Source of the DNA: Pseudomonadota bacterium
Lineage (GTDB): Bacteria > Pseudomonadota > Alphaproteobacteria > Sphingomonadales > Sphingomonadaceae
DNA: 47,889 nucleotides
Assembly (NCBI GenBank): GCA_023433445.1
Contig: JAEZCS010000002.1
Span: forward strand, 1-47,889
Direction of reading: 5' to 3'
Shown here: one piece after another, positions 28,844 to 36,821 of the stretch
How the letters are laid out: every line of letters starts with the position of its first letter
Numbering within the stretch: the stretch's first letter is position 1
The notes under the pieces: generated by a model
What the model saw: the letters and a program-made list of their open reading frames with translations, nothing else
Databases searched by the model: none
What the model was told of the DNA's origin: nothing
Position numbers and translations under genes: made by a program

Positions 28844-30237
28844 GACTGCCGATCCTCAAAGGGGTCTACGCTGATGCTGTGGGCGACTTCATTGAAAGCC
28901 CCCCAGTCAATCGCGAGCCGGTTATCGTAGAGACGGGCCTGTCCGATGGCTATCTGCGCGTGGCACCGGGGATCACTGGAACCGCACAAGCAACAGGTGC
29001 TGATCGCGGTGGCATCAACTGGAACGGCGTTCCCTATCGCGTCATAGGGACAAAGCTGGTGAGCCTGAACGCCTCCGGTTCGATCACCGAACTGGCTGAT
29101 GTGGGCAGCGGCGGCCCGTGCTGGTTCGACTATTCCTTCGACAACCTGGCCATCGGCTCGGGTGGACGCGTCTATTTGTGGAACGGCTCTGCCCTGACCC
29201 AGATCACCGACGAGGATTTAGGCACGATCATCGATGGCATCTGGATCGATGGCTATTTCCTGATGACCGATGGCGAGTTCCTGATCGTCACGGAACTGAA
29301 CAACCCGACCTCGATCGACCCGCTCAAATATGGATCGTCGGAGGAAGACCCGGACCCGGTGCTTGGTGTGATCAAGGTACGCGGCGAGGCTTATGTCCCT
29401 AATCGCTATACCATCGAGAATTTCTCCAATGCGGGGTCGGTCGGCTTCCCGTTTGTTCGGAACAGCGGCGCTCTGATCCCCTTCGGTATCGTGGGGACCA
29501 AGGCAAAGGCGCCATATCTCCAGAGCTTCGCCTTTGTTGGGTCCGCAAAGGGGGAAGCGTTAGGCGTCTATCTGGCTGGAAACGGCGATGCTTCGAAGCT
29601 CTCGACAAGATTCGTTGACGATGAGCTGGCAAAGCTGACGGATGAACAGGTGGCCGCCATCGAATGCGAGGCCCGTGTCGATTCCGACGAGCAGCGCCTC
29701 TTGATCCATCTGCCGAATAAGACGCTGGTTTATTATGCCACCGCCTCTCAGCGAACGCAGGGCAAGGTATGGGCCATATATGCTTCCGGCATTGATGCTG
29801 ATGAAGCCTATCGCGGACGCAATGGCGTGCTGGCCTATGGCAAGCGGTGGGTGGGCGACAGTCAAGGCAATGTCGGCTATATCGACGCGACCACCTCCAA
29901 GCATTTCGGGACCGTGACCGGGCGGCGGATCGACACAGCCCTCCTCTACAATGAGGCCGGGCGCGGGATCATCAATGCAATTGAATTGAACGGGCTGCCT
30001 GGGCGCGCGCCCTTGGGTGCAGACCCGCGCATCTTCATGTCATGGACGATCGACGGAGTCACCTGGTCACAGGAGCGCGCGGTGACGGCAGGACGGGCGG
30101 GTGAGCGTGCGGTTCGGATGCAATGGCGTCCCAACGTCCGATTCAATCAGTGGATCGGGCTTCGCTTCCGTGAGGCGGATGACGGCATGGTCCCTTATGC
30201 TCGCCTCGATGCAGCAATTCAGCCCTTGGGTGCCTGA
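28840..30237 (+). CDS. P22 gp10-like DNA stabilization / tail hub protein
   Basis: 465 aa from GTG 28840 (GTGA overlap), close to the 472 aa of P22 gp10. Starts RLPILKGVYADAVGDFIESP, followed by repeated beta blades: WNGVPYRVIGTKLVSLN, GGRVYLWNGSALTQITD, IDGIWIDGYFLMTDGEFLIV, KRWVGDSQGNVGYIDAT. gp10 forms the hexameric hub under gp4 that plugs packaged DNA and holds tailspikes. The longer open frame start at 28750 overlaps gp4 and is not needed. Confidence 0.9.
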   Translation: MRLPILKGVYADAVGDFIESPPVNREPVIVETGLSDGYLRVAPGITGTAQATGADRGGINWNGVPYRVIGTKLVSLNASGSITELADVGSGGPCWFDYSFDNLAIGSGGRVYLWNGSALTQITDEDLGTIIDGIWIDGYFLMTDGEFLIVTELNNPTSIDPLKYGSSEEDPDPVLGVIKVRGEAYVPNRYTIENFSNAGSVGFPFVRNSGALIPFGIVGTKAKAPYLQSFAFVGSAKGEALGVYLAGNGDASKLSTRFVDDELAKLTDEQVAAIECEARVDSDEQRLLIHLPNKTLVYYATASQRTQGKVWAIYASGIDADEAYRGRNGVLAYGKRWVGDSQGNVGYIDATTSKHFGTVTGRRIDTALLYNEAGRGIINAIELNGLPGRAPLGADPRIFMSWTIDGVTWSQERAVTAGRAGERAVRMQWRPNVRFNQWIGLRFREADDGMVPYARLDAAIQPLGA

Positions 30238-31574
30238 TGGCCGCCACACGCCTGACCCGGAAGCTACTCGGGGAGTTCCTGAAAAACCCCGAGACAATCC
30301 GGGCGTTCGAAAACCTCGACACGGGGAACAATGATCTCGAATCCGTAGTGGCGCAGATGCGGGATGCGGCCGTTCTGGTCTTGAGCCTGACCGACGCATT
30401 CAGCAATCAGCGGGTCGTCACCTCCGATGGCGAAGTTGAGGTCACAGACGGAGGCCCAGGTGGAACCCTGACCTTCGGCTTGTCCGATACCGGTGTGTCT
30501 GGAGGAAACTACGGGGACGCCTCGCATCTGGTGCAAATTGCGATCAACGCCAAAGGTCGGATAACCCTCGCTTCTTCCATCCCGCTCAACAGCGATAATG
30601 TGGTGGAAGGCGGGACAAACCTCTATTTCACCAACACCCGCGCCCGCACATCGCTTAGCAGCGGGGTAGGCATGGCCTACAACAGCACAACCGGCGCGAT
30701 TGATGTGGGGGCAACGCTCGCGGCCTACGCCGGTGGCGACATGCCCAGCGCGTTCACCCTTGGCATCATGGACAGCGTAGATGGGGCAGCGTGGCGCGCT
30801 GCCATCGGGGCGGGAACATCGACGGTCACGCCATCGGCATTGACCAAGGTCGATGATACCAACGTCACCCTGACCCTTGGCGGTTCACCATCAACGTCTC
30901 TGCTCGCGGCCACTTCCTTGACGCTGGGGTGGACCGGTACGCTTTCTGTTGCTCGCGGTGGAACTGGACTAGCATCCTTCACCGCCAATGGCGTTTTCTA
31001 TGCGTCATCCACGTCCGCGATAAGCCAGTCTGCCAACTTCTCTTTCGACGGAACGAACCTGTTTGTCGGCACCTCCTCGTCGCTGGGATCGGGAACGCTT
31101 CACGTGCGGGGCGGAGTTATCGGGGATACCAGTGTTGGGGATGGAAACCTTCGGATTGAAGCTCGCTCCGGAACGCTGATCTCCAATTCGATCTACAACA
31201 GCACCACGGCGGCCAGTCCAGACGTGACCTGTTCCGGCATACCCGGCATTCTCCAGCGCTCCACCTCGTCAGCCCGATATAAGCGCCAGGTCGAAACCTT
31301 GACGGAGGAAATGTCCGCGAAGATCTACCAGATGCGCCCTGTTTGGTATCGGTCGAAGTGCAAGACTGATCGCAAGGACTGGTCGTGGCTCGGGCTTATC
31401 GCGGAAGAACTCGCCCCGATCGAACCGCGCCTGGTCCGCTGGGGCGCGCCGGATGAGAACGGTCAGCAAATCCCGGAAGGCGTCATGTACGATCGCCTTG
31501 TCGTGCCTCTGCTGGCAGAGGTGCAGAAACTCCGCGCCGAATTAGATGAGATGAAGGTCGCCGCAAAGCATTAA
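30237..31574 (+). CDS. Tail fibre/needle with C-terminal S74 chaperone domain
   Basis: 445 aa in the position of the P22 needle gene 26. The N-terminus (LTRKLLGEFLKNPETIRAFE) probably anchors to the hub. The middle is a Gly/Ser/Thr-rich beta fibre. The last ~100 residues form a peptidase S74 intramolecular chaperone: STSSARYKRQVETL holds the Ser/Lys dyad, then YQMRPVWYRSK, LGLIAEELAPIEP, GVMYDRLVVPLLAEVQKLR. In this family the domain trimerises the fibre and then cuts itself off. The stop codon lies inside motif copy 3. Confidence 0.86.
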   Translation: MAATRLTRKLLGEFLKNPETIRAFENLDTGNNDLESVVAQMRDAAVLVLSLTDAFSNQRVVTSDGEVEVTDGGPGGTLTFGLSDTGVSGGNYGDASHLVQIAINAKGRITLASSIPLNSDNVVEGGTNLYFTNTRARTSLSSGVGMAYNSTTGAIDVGATLAAYAGGDMPSAFTLGIMDSVDGAAWRAAIGAGTSTVTPSALTKVDDTNVTLTLGGSPSTSLLAATSLTLGWTGTLSVARGGTGLASFTANGVFYASSTSAISQSANFSFDGTNLFVGTSSSLGSGTLHVRGGVIGDTSVGDGNLRIEARSGTLISNSIYNSTTAASPDVTCSGIPGILQRSTSSARYKRQVETLTEEMSAKIYQMRPVWYRSKCKTDRKDWSWLGLIAEELAPIEPRLVRWGAPDENGQQIPEGVMYDRLVVPLLAEVQKLRAELDEMKVAAKH

Positions 31575-31575
31575 T
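31565..31575 (+). promoter_or_regulatory. Late-block motif, copy 3
   Basis: AAAGCATTAAT overlapping the stop codon of the fibre gene, in an 18-bp stretch identical to copy 4. It lies 60 bp before the first ejection-protein ATG. Confidence 0.55.
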
Positions 31576-31634
31576 GGCGGCTTATAAGGCGGCTGCGGCA
31601 AGGTTCACCCAATCGCGCGGTTGGGATTTATCAA

Positions 31635-32471
31635 ATGGGCCTATTTAGCCTCGTAGGGGGCATCCTCGGCGGAAACTCGCAGAAAAAGGCGGCTAAGGCA
31701 GCAGCCGATGCGCAGGTCAAGGCGGCCCAGCTTTCGATCGATGAGCAGCGCCGCCAGTTTGACATAACGCAGGACAATTTCGCGCCATATCTCGGCGCAG
31801 GAACTAGCGCGCTCGGCGGCATCAACGCCCTTCTCGGCATATCCACGCCGACAACGACAACCACCGATTGGGGTGCCTATGCGGCCGCAAACCCTGACAT
31901 CGCGGCAGCTTACAACAGCCCTAAGAGTAAGGTCGACAAATCCCGCTTCCCAACGCTGGAAGACTATGGCCGCTGGCACTACCAGACCTATGGGCAGGCG
32001 GAAGGCCGGGATATATCCCCATATTCCACCACCGTGGGTGGAGAGGTGGATCAGGGTGCAGCAATCAACGAGTTGCGTAATTCCCCGCTCTATCAGTCGC
32101 TCTACCGCAATGGTGAAGAGGCCATCCTAGCCAACGGCTCGGCTACAGGTGGGTTGCGCGGAGGGAACATGCAACGCTCCCTCTACAATCTCGGCGCTGA
32201 CACACTGTCGAACGTTATCCAGCAGCAGCTTTCCAATCTTGGCGGGATCGCCAACATGGGCCAAGGGACTGCGGGGCAGCTCGGCACGTTTGGCGCGAAT
32301 ATGGCCGGGCAAATCGGAAACCAGCTCAACAATCAAGGCACTGCGCGCGCGCAATCCGCGCTTACGATCGGCGGCATCAACGCTGGTAACTGGAACAACG
32401 CGGGCAACTTTCTCGATAGCGCGGTTTCGGCATTCATTCCGGGCGGCGGCGGCATAAAGGCGCTTCTCTAA
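31635..32471 (+). CDS. DNA ejection protein, small (gp7/gp14-type)
   Basis: 278 aa. It starts with a hydrophobic Gly-rich segment (GLFSLVGGILGGNSQKKA), then a helical region and Gly/Asn/Gln-rich body (ADTLSNVIQQQLSNLGGIAN, TAGQLGTFGANMAGQIGNQL). This is the usual look of a short-tailed phage internal protein that leaves the head with the DNA and inserts in the host envelope. First of three consecutive ejection genes, as in P22 (14, 7, 20, 16 region). Confidence 0.78.
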   Translation: MGLFSLVGGILGGNSQKKAAKAAADAQVKAAQLSIDEQRRQFDITQDNFAPYLGAGTSALGGINALLGISTPTTTTTDWGAYAAANPDIAAAYNSPKSKVDKSRFPTLEDYGRWHYQTYGQAEGRDISPYSTTVGGEVDQGAAINELRNSPLYQSLYRNGEEAILANGSATGGLRGGNMQRSLYNLGADTLSNVIQQQLSNLGGIANMGQGTAGQLGTFGANMAGQIGNQLNNQGTARAQSALTIGGINAGNWNNAGNFLDSAVSAFIPGGGGIKALL

Positions 32472-34234
32472 TGGCCGAATTGAATTACGCAGGCATCCTT
32501 GGTCAGGCACAAGGTCTTGTTCCGAATCTCTTGGAGCAGGAGATTAAGCGCTCTCTGGGGCAGGCGCAGGTGGAGCAGGCGCAGGCGCAGACCGCCCTAT
32601 TCCGGCAAAAGGCGGCGTCTGATCTGCTGGAGCAGCAGCAGCAGGCGCAGATGCGGCGGGAAGTCGGTGTGGCACTTCAGAGCGGCGATCCATCGTCCAT
32701 CTCCAAACTCATCGCGCGCTATCCGCAATATAAGGACGCGCTCAAGGCTGCCTATGATCAGATGGACGGGCTGGAGCAGCGCTCCACACTCCGGCAGGCT
32801 GCTGGCGTCTGGTCGGCGCTCAACGCTGGCGACACTCCGAACGCCATCAAGCAGCTTGAGGGCCGGATTACTGCTGACCGTGAGGCCGGGCAGGATACGA
32901 GTGAGGATGAGGAGCAGCTTGCTCTATTGAAGTCTGGCGACCCCAAGTCCATCAACAGCGTGAAGGGGCGTCTCGGCCTGTTCATGGCATCGGTGCAGCC
33001 GGATAAGTTTGCGTCGGTCGTGGATCAGTTGGGCACGGGCAACGACGCCACGCGCAAGGGACAGGTCGTCGGCCGCGCAATCGGCCACTACGATGACAAT
33101 GGGAATTGGGTCACGGATTATCGCGATCCCGAGCCGGGCTTCACGCTGAGTGAAGGACAAACCCGATTTGAACCTGGTGGCGTTGGTAATGGTGTTGGTG
33201 GCGGCTCGTCGGGCGGCACATCGCGGGGAGAGCGCAACGGCAACCCTGGCAACATCAAGGACGGGCCCTGGGCGCAGGCACAGCCTGGCTACATCGGCAG
33301 CGACGGCACCTTTGCGAAGTTCGCTCCGGGCGCTGGCGCGGCGGCGCAGGAGAAGCTTCTGGCGCAGAACTATGTAGCCAAGGGCTTCGACACGCCAGCC
33401 AAGATCATCAACCGCTATGCCCCCGCTGGCGAGAATAGCGGCGCTTCGATCTCTAACTATATCGGCTACGTCTCGCGCAAGCTTGGCATTGGGGCGAACG
33501 ATCAGGTTTCCCCCGCTCAGGTTCCGGCGCTAGCGCAGGCCATGCGCGAGTTCGAGACGGGCAACACGGGTGGCGGTGGCGCTGTTGCGGTGGCGAGTGT
33601 GCCAAAGGGACCGGGAAACCAAGCGCGTCAGATGACGCCGCAGGAGGTTTCTGCTGCCGGACTAGATCCCGCGCAGTCTTGGTACATGCAGGCCAACGGC
33701 ATCCCGACTGCAATCAAGGGCGGCGGACAAGGTGCGAACGGCGCTTATTCGCAATCCGCGCTGGATGCCTTTGACCGGGCTATCGGGACCGCTGATCGTT
33801 TGATGAAGCACCCCGGCCTATCTGCCGCAGTCGGGTCGGGCTTCGACCCCTCATCGTGGGGTACGTACAATCCATTCACCGGAAAGACTTTTGCGGGAAC
33901 TGATGCAGCAGATTTCAATTCTGAACTGGATGCGATGAAGGCGCAGGTCTTCCTCCCCATGGTGCAATCCATGAAAGGCATGGGCGCGCTATCCAACGCA
34001 GAAGGCGAGAAGCTGACGGCGGCCATTGGTGCGCTATCCCCAAATCAGAGCGAGGGCCAGTTCAAGGCTTCTCTTGGTCGCATCATCAAAGACCTTAAGT
34101 CGTATAAAGCGCGCGGTATGCCAAAAGGCGGGGCGGGAGGAGGTCCGGTCAAGGTTCGCTCGATCCAAGAGGCGCGCGCCCTTCCACCTGGCACCATATT
34201 CATTGATCCGACCGGCAAGCGAAGGGTTCGTTAA
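32471..34234 (+). CDS. Ejection protein with lysozyme-like (NPGNI) domain
   Basis: 587 aa. Residues 1-~60 are a Gln/Ala coiled coil. A helical domain covers ~60-190. Around 250-365 is an internal-virion muramidase-type domain: RNGNPGNIKDGPW, YIGSDGTFAKFAPGAGAA, IINRYAPAGENSGASISNY, YVSRKLGIGA. Proteins with this domain thin the peptidoglycan during DNA entry. The C-terminal third is helical (AMKAQVFLPMVQSMKGMGAL) and ends in a basic tail. ATG overlaps the upstream stop by one base. Confidence 0.82.
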   Translation: MAELNYAGILGQAQGLVPNLLEQEIKRSLGQAQVEQAQAQTALFRQKAASDLLEQQQQAQMRREVGVALQSGDPSSISKLIARYPQYKDALKAAYDQMDGLEQRSTLRQAAGVWSALNAGDTPNAIKQLEGRITADREAGQDTSEDEEQLALLKSGDPKSINSVKGRLGLFMASVQPDKFASVVDQLGTGNDATRKGQVVGRAIGHYDDNGNWVTDYRDPEPGFTLSEGQTRFEPGGVGNGVGGGSSGGTSRGERNGNPGNIKDGPWAQAQPGYIGSDGTFAKFAPGAGAAAQEKLLAQNYVAKGFDTPAKIINRYAPAGENSGASISNYIGYVSRKLGIGANDQVSPAQVPALAQAMREFETGNTGGGGAVAVASVPKGPGNQARQMTPQEVSAAGLDPAQSWYMQANGIPTAIKGGGQGANGAYSQSALDAFDRAIGTADRLMKHPGLSAAVGSGFDPSSWGTYNPFTGKTFAGTDAADFNSELDAMKAQVFLPMVQSMKGMGALSNAEGEKLTAAIGALSPNQSEGQFKASLGRIIKDLKSYKARGMPKGGAGGGPVKVRSIQEARALPPGTIFIDPTGKRRVR

Positions 34235-36663
34235 TGGCGCGCGCCAATCCTTGGGATGAGTTTCAGCTTGCCGATGAAGCGCCGCGCGCGTTCGAGCGGA
34301 CGGGGCAGACGACGACAGCCGCACAGCCATCACCGCAACCCGCATCACCTCCCCCGGCTGACGATTTCGCGCAGTTCGAAGAAGTGCAGGACGTTGACCG
34401 TTCCACGCCATTGTCGGTCTATGCCGCTGGCGATCCTCAGTTGCCCGACGCAGAGCTTGATCCAACCGGGGCGCAGGAGTTCGCACGACCGGAGGATTTC
34501 GCCTTTGCCAAGCGGGCGCAGCAGCTTTTCGACACACCGGGAACAACGCGGGCTCAATTCGATGCGCTGTCAGATCAATATGGCTACCCGCGCTATGGCG
34601 ATGACCTGACGCAGGCACTTGCCGCGCGCGATCAGGCTGGGACCCCTGCCCGCATTTCCGTGCCCCTTGGCGGTCGTCGCGAGCCTATCCCGGTGTTGTC
34701 CACCATCGCCAATTCCTCTCCCGGCGCTGCGATCGGCGCTGCTGCTGATGTAGGTAGCTTCGGCCTGTCGGACGAAATTGCTGGGCTCGCAGGCGGGGAC
34801 ACCATCGGTCAGGTCATCACTGGCGAGGGTGAAGCGCAGAAGCGCGCGCAACTGCTGAAGGAGTCGGCGGGAGAAGCCTACCCCGGCGAAACGCTGGTCG
34901 GCGGTCTGATTGGTGGCGTTACCGGGATGGCTGGCGTCGGCAAGGCGGCTGCTGCCGCTGGTGAGCAAGTCGGCTTCAATGCTGGACGCGCCGCTTTACG
35001 CGCCGGGGAAGGAATGGAAGCTGCTCGCGCCGCCTCCCAAGCGGCCAAGGCTCGCGTTGCCCTCGCTGCTGATACGGCGGCGGGTGCGGCCTATGGCGCT
35101 GGAAGTGAGAACGACAACCGCCTAGCTGGCGCAGTCCTTGGTGGCGGAGCGGCGGCGGCGGGCTCCTATTTTGGCGGCAAGCTGCTCGACAAGATCGCCA
35201 ATCGCGCGCCCTCTGCTGCTGCAAAAGCAGTTGAGACGGCACAGGATTATGGCATCAACCTTCCCTTGGAGGCGATGGGGCGCGGCAAGGCGATTGTCGG
35301 CAACACGCTCTCGAATATGCCTGGCTCTGCGCAGGTCATGCAGGGTAGCCGCGATGTGCTGGCCGATGAGGTGGGCAATGCGGTTGAGGATGTGGCATCC
35401 TCCTTCGGACCGACTACTAGCTTTGCAGGGATGGGAGAGTCGCTACAGGCTGGCGCTAAGAAGTGGATCGATAAGTTCGAGCGCACGGCGGGGAAGGCTT
35501 ATGACGCCATCCCGATCAAGTCTGAAGCGCCATCCTCCCTCGGAAGCACTGTTTCGAAGCTTCGTGATCTGAATACCAAATTTGCGAGCAACGAGAAACT
35601 TGCCGCACTGATGAAAAACACCCGGCTGTCGGGATATCTCGATGCACTGGCTGGCAAGATCAAAGACGTTGACACCGGCATCTTGGATGCGAACGGAAAG
35701 GCCATCACGCGCCAAGTTAAGGAGGGCGGCAATCTTTCGTGGGAAGACCTGAAGGAACTTCGTTCCCGCGTAGGCGAGGAAATTGGCGACCAGCGGTTCA
35801 GCGACGGGACACTGAAGTCCGAGCTGCGAGGCCTCTATGGCGCTCTGTCGGAGGATATGAAGACCACCGCCGCCGCGCAAGGGCCGCGCGCCCTGCGCGC
35901 CTTTGAGCGTGCCAATACCCTCTATAAGCAGGGGCAGGATCGCATCGACGGTGCGCTCGCGAAAATACTTGGCGATGATGGCAAGAAGTCGGTCGAAAGC
36001 GCCGCCGCGAAGATGCAGGCCATCACCAAGGAAGGCCGCTCATCATCCGATCTCAAGCTGTTGGCGGAAATCCGCAAGTCCCTTCCAGCAGAGGAATGGG
36101 GGCAGGTCCAGAATGCCCTAATCCGGTTAGGCGGTCAGCCTCTCAATAAGTCAGGACGCGACTTCGACCCCGGCGTGTTCGTGCGCAACTTTGCGGATAT
36201 GGACCCGGCAGCGAAAAACCTGTTGTTCGGCAAAGGTGAACTGCGCGCCAATCTGGACGAGTTCACTGGCGTGATGGACAGTCTCGCCAAAGTGGGCGCG
36301 CTGCGAAACACCTCGAACACGGCGGGGCAGGTTCTGACCGGGCTGGGCTTACTCAGCGTCGGCAACATTCCCGCCCTCGCCGGTCAGATGGCAACCACCT
36401 ATTCCCTCGCCAAACTCTGGACCAATCCCCGCTTCGTGAAGTGGGCCAGCGGCTATGCGCGCATGGCGAAGGCTGCGGCTGCATCCGGTGGCCAGCCCAA
36501 TGTCGGCAAGCAGATGGAGTTGCTGAAGAAGGTCGCTGTTGCTGAGCCAGTCATTGCCCAGGATGCGCTTGGGTTGCAGCGGTACCTTGCGCAGCAGTTC
36601 AACCAAGTCCCGGGAAAGCTGGCCGCTGAAGAGCAGTCAGAGCCCGTTGAGGGTGCCCCCTGA
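34234..36663 (+). CDS. Large ejection protein, P22 gp16-like
   Basis: 809 aa. The N-terminus starts ARANPWDEFQLADEAP, followed by a Pro/Gln-rich linker. There are several Gly/Ala-rich segments with amphipathic or hydrophobic character (GGLIGGVTGMAGVGKAAAAA, LAGAVLGGGAAAAGSYFGG), then long helices. The WDEFQ-type start and a ~600-800 aa size are common in the last ejection protein of P22-like phages. It is expected to cross or insert in the inner membrane during DNA delivery. Confidence 0.8.
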   Translation: MARANPWDEFQLADEAPRAFERTGQTTTAAQPSPQPASPPPADDFAQFEEVQDVDRSTPLSVYAAGDPQLPDAELDPTGAQEFARPEDFAFAKRAQQLFDTPGTTRAQFDALSDQYGYPRYGDDLTQALAARDQAGTPARISVPLGGRREPIPVLSTIANSSPGAAIGAAADVGSFGLSDEIAGLAGGDTIGQVITGEGEAQKRAQLLKESAGEAYPGETLVGGLIGGVTGMAGVGKAAAAAGEQVGFNAGRAALRAGEGMEAARAASQAAKARVALAADTAAGAAYGAGSENDNRLAGAVLGGGAAAAGSYFGGKLLDKIANRAPSAAAKAVETAQDYGINLPLEAMGRGKAIVGNTLSNMPGSAQVMQGSRDVLADEVGNAVEDVASSFGPTTSFAGMGESLQAGAKKWIDKFERTAGKAYDAIPIKSEAPSSLGSTVSKLRDLNTKFASNEKLAALMKNTRLSGYLDALAGKIKDVDTGILDANGKAITRQVKEGGNLSWEDLKELRSRVGEEIGDQRFSDGTLKSELRGLYGALSEDMKTTAAAQGPRALRAFERANTLYKQGQDRIDGALAKILGDDGKKSVESAAAKMQAITKEGRSSSDLKLLAEIRKSLPAEEWGQVQNALIRLGGQPLNKSGRDFDPGVFVRNFADMDPAAKNLLFGKGELRANLDEFTGVMDSLAKVGALRNTSNTAGQVLTGLGLLSVGNIPALAGQMATTYSLAKLWTNPRFVKWASGYARMAKAAAASGGQPNVGKQMELLKKVAVAEPVIAQDALGLQRYLAQQFNQVPGKLAAEEQSEPVEGAP

Positions 36664-36754
36664 CAGGATTAGCCATACGGCAGGCCAGAACCACCATAGG
36701 AGAGGCGCGCCGATAGCCCAGCGCCGGAATGTTCGCATCCAAACTGCTTAGCGC

Positions 36755-36765
36755 AAAGCATTAAT
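36755..36765 (+). promoter_or_regulatory. Late-block motif, copy 4
   Basis: AAAGCATTAAT, followed by a perfect small hairpin GGCGG-CAAT-CCGCC and then CTACCC, 57 bp before the tailspike ATG. It sits in the 158-bp gap after the ejection genes, the largest gap in the late region; no other feature is visible in that gap. Confidence 0.55.
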
Positions 36766-36821
36766 GGCGGCAATCCGCCTACCCATGCACCGTTTGCCGC
36801 AGCCTTTCGCGGGATTGCTGC

